This document shows, piece by piece, positions 5,501-6,362 of a stretch of 6,362 bases of DNA. The position numbers were made by a program, and so were the translations under genes. This DNA is from Desulfobacterales bacterium. Its GTDB lineage: Bacteria > Desulfobacterota > Desulfobacteria > Desulfobacterales > JAUWMJ01. Location of the stretch: positions 1 to 6,362 of the forward strand of contig JAUWMJ010000195.1 in the NCBI GenBank assembly GCA_030613225.1, in the 5' to 3' direction. Numbering within the stretch: position 1 is the stretch's first letter; the number at the start of each line of letters is the position of its first letter. Under the pieces are notes generated by a model that did not search any database, had not been told where the DNA came from, and was given only the letters and a program-made list of their open reading frames with translations.

Positions 5501-5824
5501 ATAAGAAGAGAGAATTCCCGTAACACAGTACACTGGCCACCCGATGAAATACAGGACTGGTCAGCCGAAGGGGATTATTTCACTCTGGTACAGTGGGATG
5601 GTGTAAATGCAGTTGATCTTGTAGAATCAGTAGATGAGCCCGGTGTAATTGTCCTTGGTACTGAGAACATCCTTTTTACACCCGATTCCGGTTTCCCCCT
5701 CACCAGGCCTGAACTTGGACTTCATACTTTCGGTAGTGTCTTTAATAACGCTTATTTCGACGATTTCGGCTTACTGGTTGAAATCGCCGCAGGATCAGGG
5801 TTCTTGACACCGATACAAGAATAA
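2546..5824 (+). CDS. Fused minor pilin: PilW/GspJ-like pseudopilin joined to a large PilX/GspK-like tip protein
   Basis: This single 1092-residue frame contains what are normally two genes. Residues 1-229 form a pseudopilin: ESG|FTLIE (cleavage after Gly6, Glu11 as +5), helix 7-30, a globular domain, then CFVATAAYG (193-201), a second hydrophobic segment (about 205-226) and a basic DRK. Residues 230-269 are translated from repeat DNA and are rich in Pro, Ser, Ala, Leu and Lys. From about 270 a PilX/GspK-like N terminus begins: NRGN, hydrophobic helix 275-297, and AYYIAESGFRYA (313-324), the AESG motif typical of PilX_N. Residues 552-715 look like a LamG/concanavalin-type beta sandwich. This is interrupted by a MAM-like domain (718-863, FDDMESG to WYIDDVTI, with Cys752 and Cys852) and by a small glycine-rich beta module (about 880-955). 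The outer fold resumes with a DVNGSGMND loop (972-980, possible calcium site) and ends at FDDFGLLVEI (1071-1080). The likely role is a surface-exposed pilus-tip adhesin or assembly factor. AGGAG at 2535-2539 lies six bases before the ATG. Internal starts at TTG 3344 or GTG 3368 (AGAGG at 3359-3363) are possible if the two parts are made separately. Confidence 0.9.
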   Translation: MRNESGFTLIEIIVSLVLVGMMAAIAGMGIVTGTKGYLLAKENSHMAQKAQLAMARIQRELMEFTDIAATHSNPDYIIYDNTSGRHAIAMDNTTIKMYNLTAGATSLPSDEGDILVDNVNNFTLSYHQDATHTWNFGNDINLLSAIKADLALDRSDGVGNAVTFTTTVNPRNTNNYGGVPPTTTPYTAHNYACFVATAAYGEFHVSTVFLFGFLIVAVAILFLLPIDRKNVEAGKLGGLEARKLKHQPASWPPSLPASKPICLPASLLGQNRGNVLIGLIVTMMIFAALGAGMVAMTGTSTSSQVTANTTSKAYYIAESGFRYAASQYLNAEDIQAPNGEIEDDRNRVLIILHDATEYTLSNPDERFSLEVYPYYFITTGQYAAGMQTIDTRFAGAMPAGFAMPSNGRLRIGSGVYNYTNYSAGVFSILAGLSEDIGDRMNVLPVGSPPGAATMTNGGNLTLSSASFFPAITGKFMIDGIAYKYETINGNILQNITDANDPGRTFSIPVDANTNVVLKPYLRVFSTGTVGQGVQAASRQIVYNVPIPDSPTEGEKVEFHDQFADKSHWSDPSILGSHLVQPIGGDSALRVIGTTPEGSIGKSLIGLNWQSTNVNLQYAHSVSGYFLSYDAQVKVGFDPSVPDDYAAGLSFRLDGNINSYGISFMRADDSGLGSAIDPNIVPKINVNEPLHYIPMIVLWQQTGSGLTRNWLAYTFGTNEFFDDMESGTGGWIGDIAPFGSWVLAPGGYNSPTCWTADLSTILFPGWEESLITTPPIDLSTAPSAVLTFWHKYDFNNAGDSGKVFINNDPTPIAPFPGPDTQNEWKKVALDISNYLPNIQIEFRIETSGGGLPCNWYIDDVTIHRGFPVNESTLLVRIKEAAEVRFTSGGTTPVEDGDIVTQVNGAYGTVIGEPILSGGDWASGNAVGIITLNKVSAADFQSGQTLAVAGKGSNLATCQGYTDRYNYIRVFYGDVNGSGMNDIPFDYIRRENSRNTVHWPPDEIQDWSAEGDYFTLVQWDGVNAVDLVESVDEPGVIVLGTENILFTPDSGFPLTRPELGLHTFGSVFNNAYFDDFGLLVEIAAGSGFLTPIQE
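3239..3342. repeat. GC-rich palindromic repeat element lying in frame inside the fused pilin gene
   Basis: The left part (3239-3282) is purine-rich with GCTTGGAGGCTTGG-like units, and the right part (3283-3342) carries the complementary CAGCCTCC-type units. The ends GAAGCTGG (3239-3246) and CCAGCTTC (3335-3342) are perfect inverted repeats, and GCTTGGAGGCT (3250-3260) pairs with AGCCTCCAAGC (3313-3323). The element encodes the low-complexity linker between the PilW-like and PilX-like parts. Its right arm (3306-3339) matches bases 5827-5860 in inverted orientation at 31 of 34 positions, so it belongs to a repeat family present at least twice here. Confidence 0.8.
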
Positions 5825-5899
5825 AGGCTGGGAGGCAAGGAGGCTTGGAGGCTGGGAAGCAAGAAAGCCAGAATGCTGGGAAGCTGGGAGTACAAGCAT
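5825..5899. repeat. Second copy of the GGAGGC-type repeat directly after the fused pilin gene
   Basis: A run of GCTGGGAGGC and GCTTGGAGGC-like units starts at the base after the stop codon. Bases 5827-5860 match the reverse complement of 3306-3339 at 31 of 34 positions. Weaker units (GCTGGGAAGCTGGGAG) continue to about 5890. The remainder up to 6080 is A/T-rich; apart from an isolated GGTATACC palindrome (5977-5984) and the binding site of the next gene I see nothing in it. Confidence 0.75.
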
Positions 5900-6080
5900 C
5901 ACGGCATAATTAGTAATTCAATACCCGAAAATGAACTAATCGGAATTTAAATGCTCGCCTGCCATTTGTGTGTAACGGTATACCATAAAAGAAGATAAAA
6001 AATGTATTGATATTTTGTTGAACATTAGTTATTTTGTTAAAGAAAACTTAATACAGATATGTATAGATAGGAGTTACACA

Positions 6081-6293
6081 ATGAAAACGCATGAGATTGA
6101 AGCCAAAATTGTTAAATTACCTGATCATATACTCCCGGAGATCAATGATTTTGTAGAATTTTTATTAACCAAATATGGTACTAAAGAAAATTATAAAAGT
6201 AAATTTAAATTTGACTGGGAGGGTGGATTATCTACATTAAAATCTCAATTTACTTCTGTTGATTTACAGCACAAATCAATGGAGTGGCGTTAA
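6081..6293 (+). CDS. DUF2281 (VapB-type) antitoxin
   Basis: The product is 70 residues. The N-terminal helix ends in LPDHILPEINDFVEFLLTKYG, the DUF2281 signature (LPxxxLxEVxDFVEFLL). A basic linker follows, then FDWEGGLSTLKSQFTSVDLQHKSMEWR, the tail usually seen in members that neutralise a PIN-domain VapC ribonuclease encoded immediately downstream. AGGAG at 6069-6073 lies seven bases before the ATG at 6081. A TTG at 6015 in the same frame would add 22 residues that do not fit the family. The stop overlaps a following ATG (TAATG at 6291-6295), the tight coupling expected of an antitoxin-toxin pair, but that downstream frame is broken. The antitoxin itself looks intact. Confidence 0.86.
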   Translation: MKTHEIEAKIVKLPDHILPEINDFVEFLLTKYGTKENYKSKFKFDWEGGLSTLKSQFTSVDLQHKSMEWR

Positions 6294-6362
6294 TGTATTC
6301 TATTCAGACAGAATAAAGAACAAATATTCTTAAAATTTATTTCTGATATCTTACCAAAATCT
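6293..6362 (+). pseudogene. Probable broken start of a VapC-like PIN toxin (runs off window)
   Basis: The ATG overlapping the antitoxin stop reads MYSIQTE and then a TAA at 6314-6316. Intact VapC partners of DUF2281 antitoxins usually begin MYLIDTN, in which the aspartate is catalytic. Here M, Y, I and T are kept but the aspartate is replaced by Gln and the frame ends. Another frame is open from 6294 to the window edge and reads ILFRQNKEQIFLKFISDIL, which resembles the helix that follows the start in such toxins. A deletion or frameshift near 6305-6310 would explain both. The fragment is too short for certainty, and it may be simple noncoding DNA. Confidence 0.35.

Noticed and set aside
5977..5984. 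GGTATACC palindrome as an antitoxin operator
   Set aside because: A single 8-base palindrome about 100 bases from the start, with no second copy, is too weak to call.
6018..6068. Possible sigma-70 promoter before the DUF2281 antitoxin (TTGTTA with TATGTA)
   Set aside because: Matches to both boxes are poor, the region is A/T-rich so such matches are expected by chance, and the -10 would sit on the binding site.

Overview
The window looks like chromosomal DNA from a Gram-negative bacterium, most probably a Desulfobacterota (Desulfobacterales-type) genome. The grounds are the protein styles (a minor-pilin set with a 'CFVATAAYG' box, an antitoxin with an EKDW-K-WD-KQI core, a DUF2281 antitoxin) and intergenic DNA packed with short purine-rich and CACGAAA-type repeats. 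The taxonomic placement is inference; no marker gene is present. All supported genes are on the + strand.

Region by region: (1) Bases 2-79 hold the last 25 codons of a gene whose product reads like the C-terminal helix-turn-helix of an ECF sigma factor. A repeat-rich spacer and a hairpin follow, then a four-helix membrane protein at 213-842 that may be its anti-sigma or sensor partner. (2) Bases 843-1012 hold a long imperfect inverted repeat made of CACGAAA units. (3) From 1013 to 5824 lies a minor-pilin / pseudopilin operon: a GspH/FimT-like protein (1013-1483), a PilV/GspI-like protein (1830-2273), and one 1092-residue ORF (2546-5824). That ORF joins a PilW/GspJ-like pseudopilin to a PilX/GspK-like protein with a large beta-sandwich, adhesin-like C-terminal region. 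(4) Bases 5825-5899 repeat, in inverted orientation, a repeat found inside the fused ORF. (5) Bases 6081-6293 encode a DUF2281 VapB-type antitoxin, followed by what looks like a broken VapC start.

The pilin genes would work together: prepilin peptidase would process three prepilin-type N termini, and the small proteins would build the tip of a type IV pilus or type II secretion pseudopilus that carries the large PilX-like protein. No pilY1 gene follows within the window, so the large C-terminal region of the fused protein may serve as the exposed tip module.

The most notable feature is how every gene junction has been invaded. A 323-bp segment carrying an orphan antitoxin and a 12-codon antitoxin stub sits between the first two pilin genes, bounded by a 9-bp direct repeat. 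Collapsing that repeat would extend the upstream protein to end in VGK and leave only 14 bases to the next gene. A roughly 248-bp element of tandem hairpins, with stems that change but stay complementary, separates the second and third pilin genes. A GC-rich repeat lies in frame inside the third ORF and appears to have fused two formerly separate genes. I see no tRNA, rRNA, CRISPR array, transposase gene or replication origin, and no convincing sigma-70 promoter.
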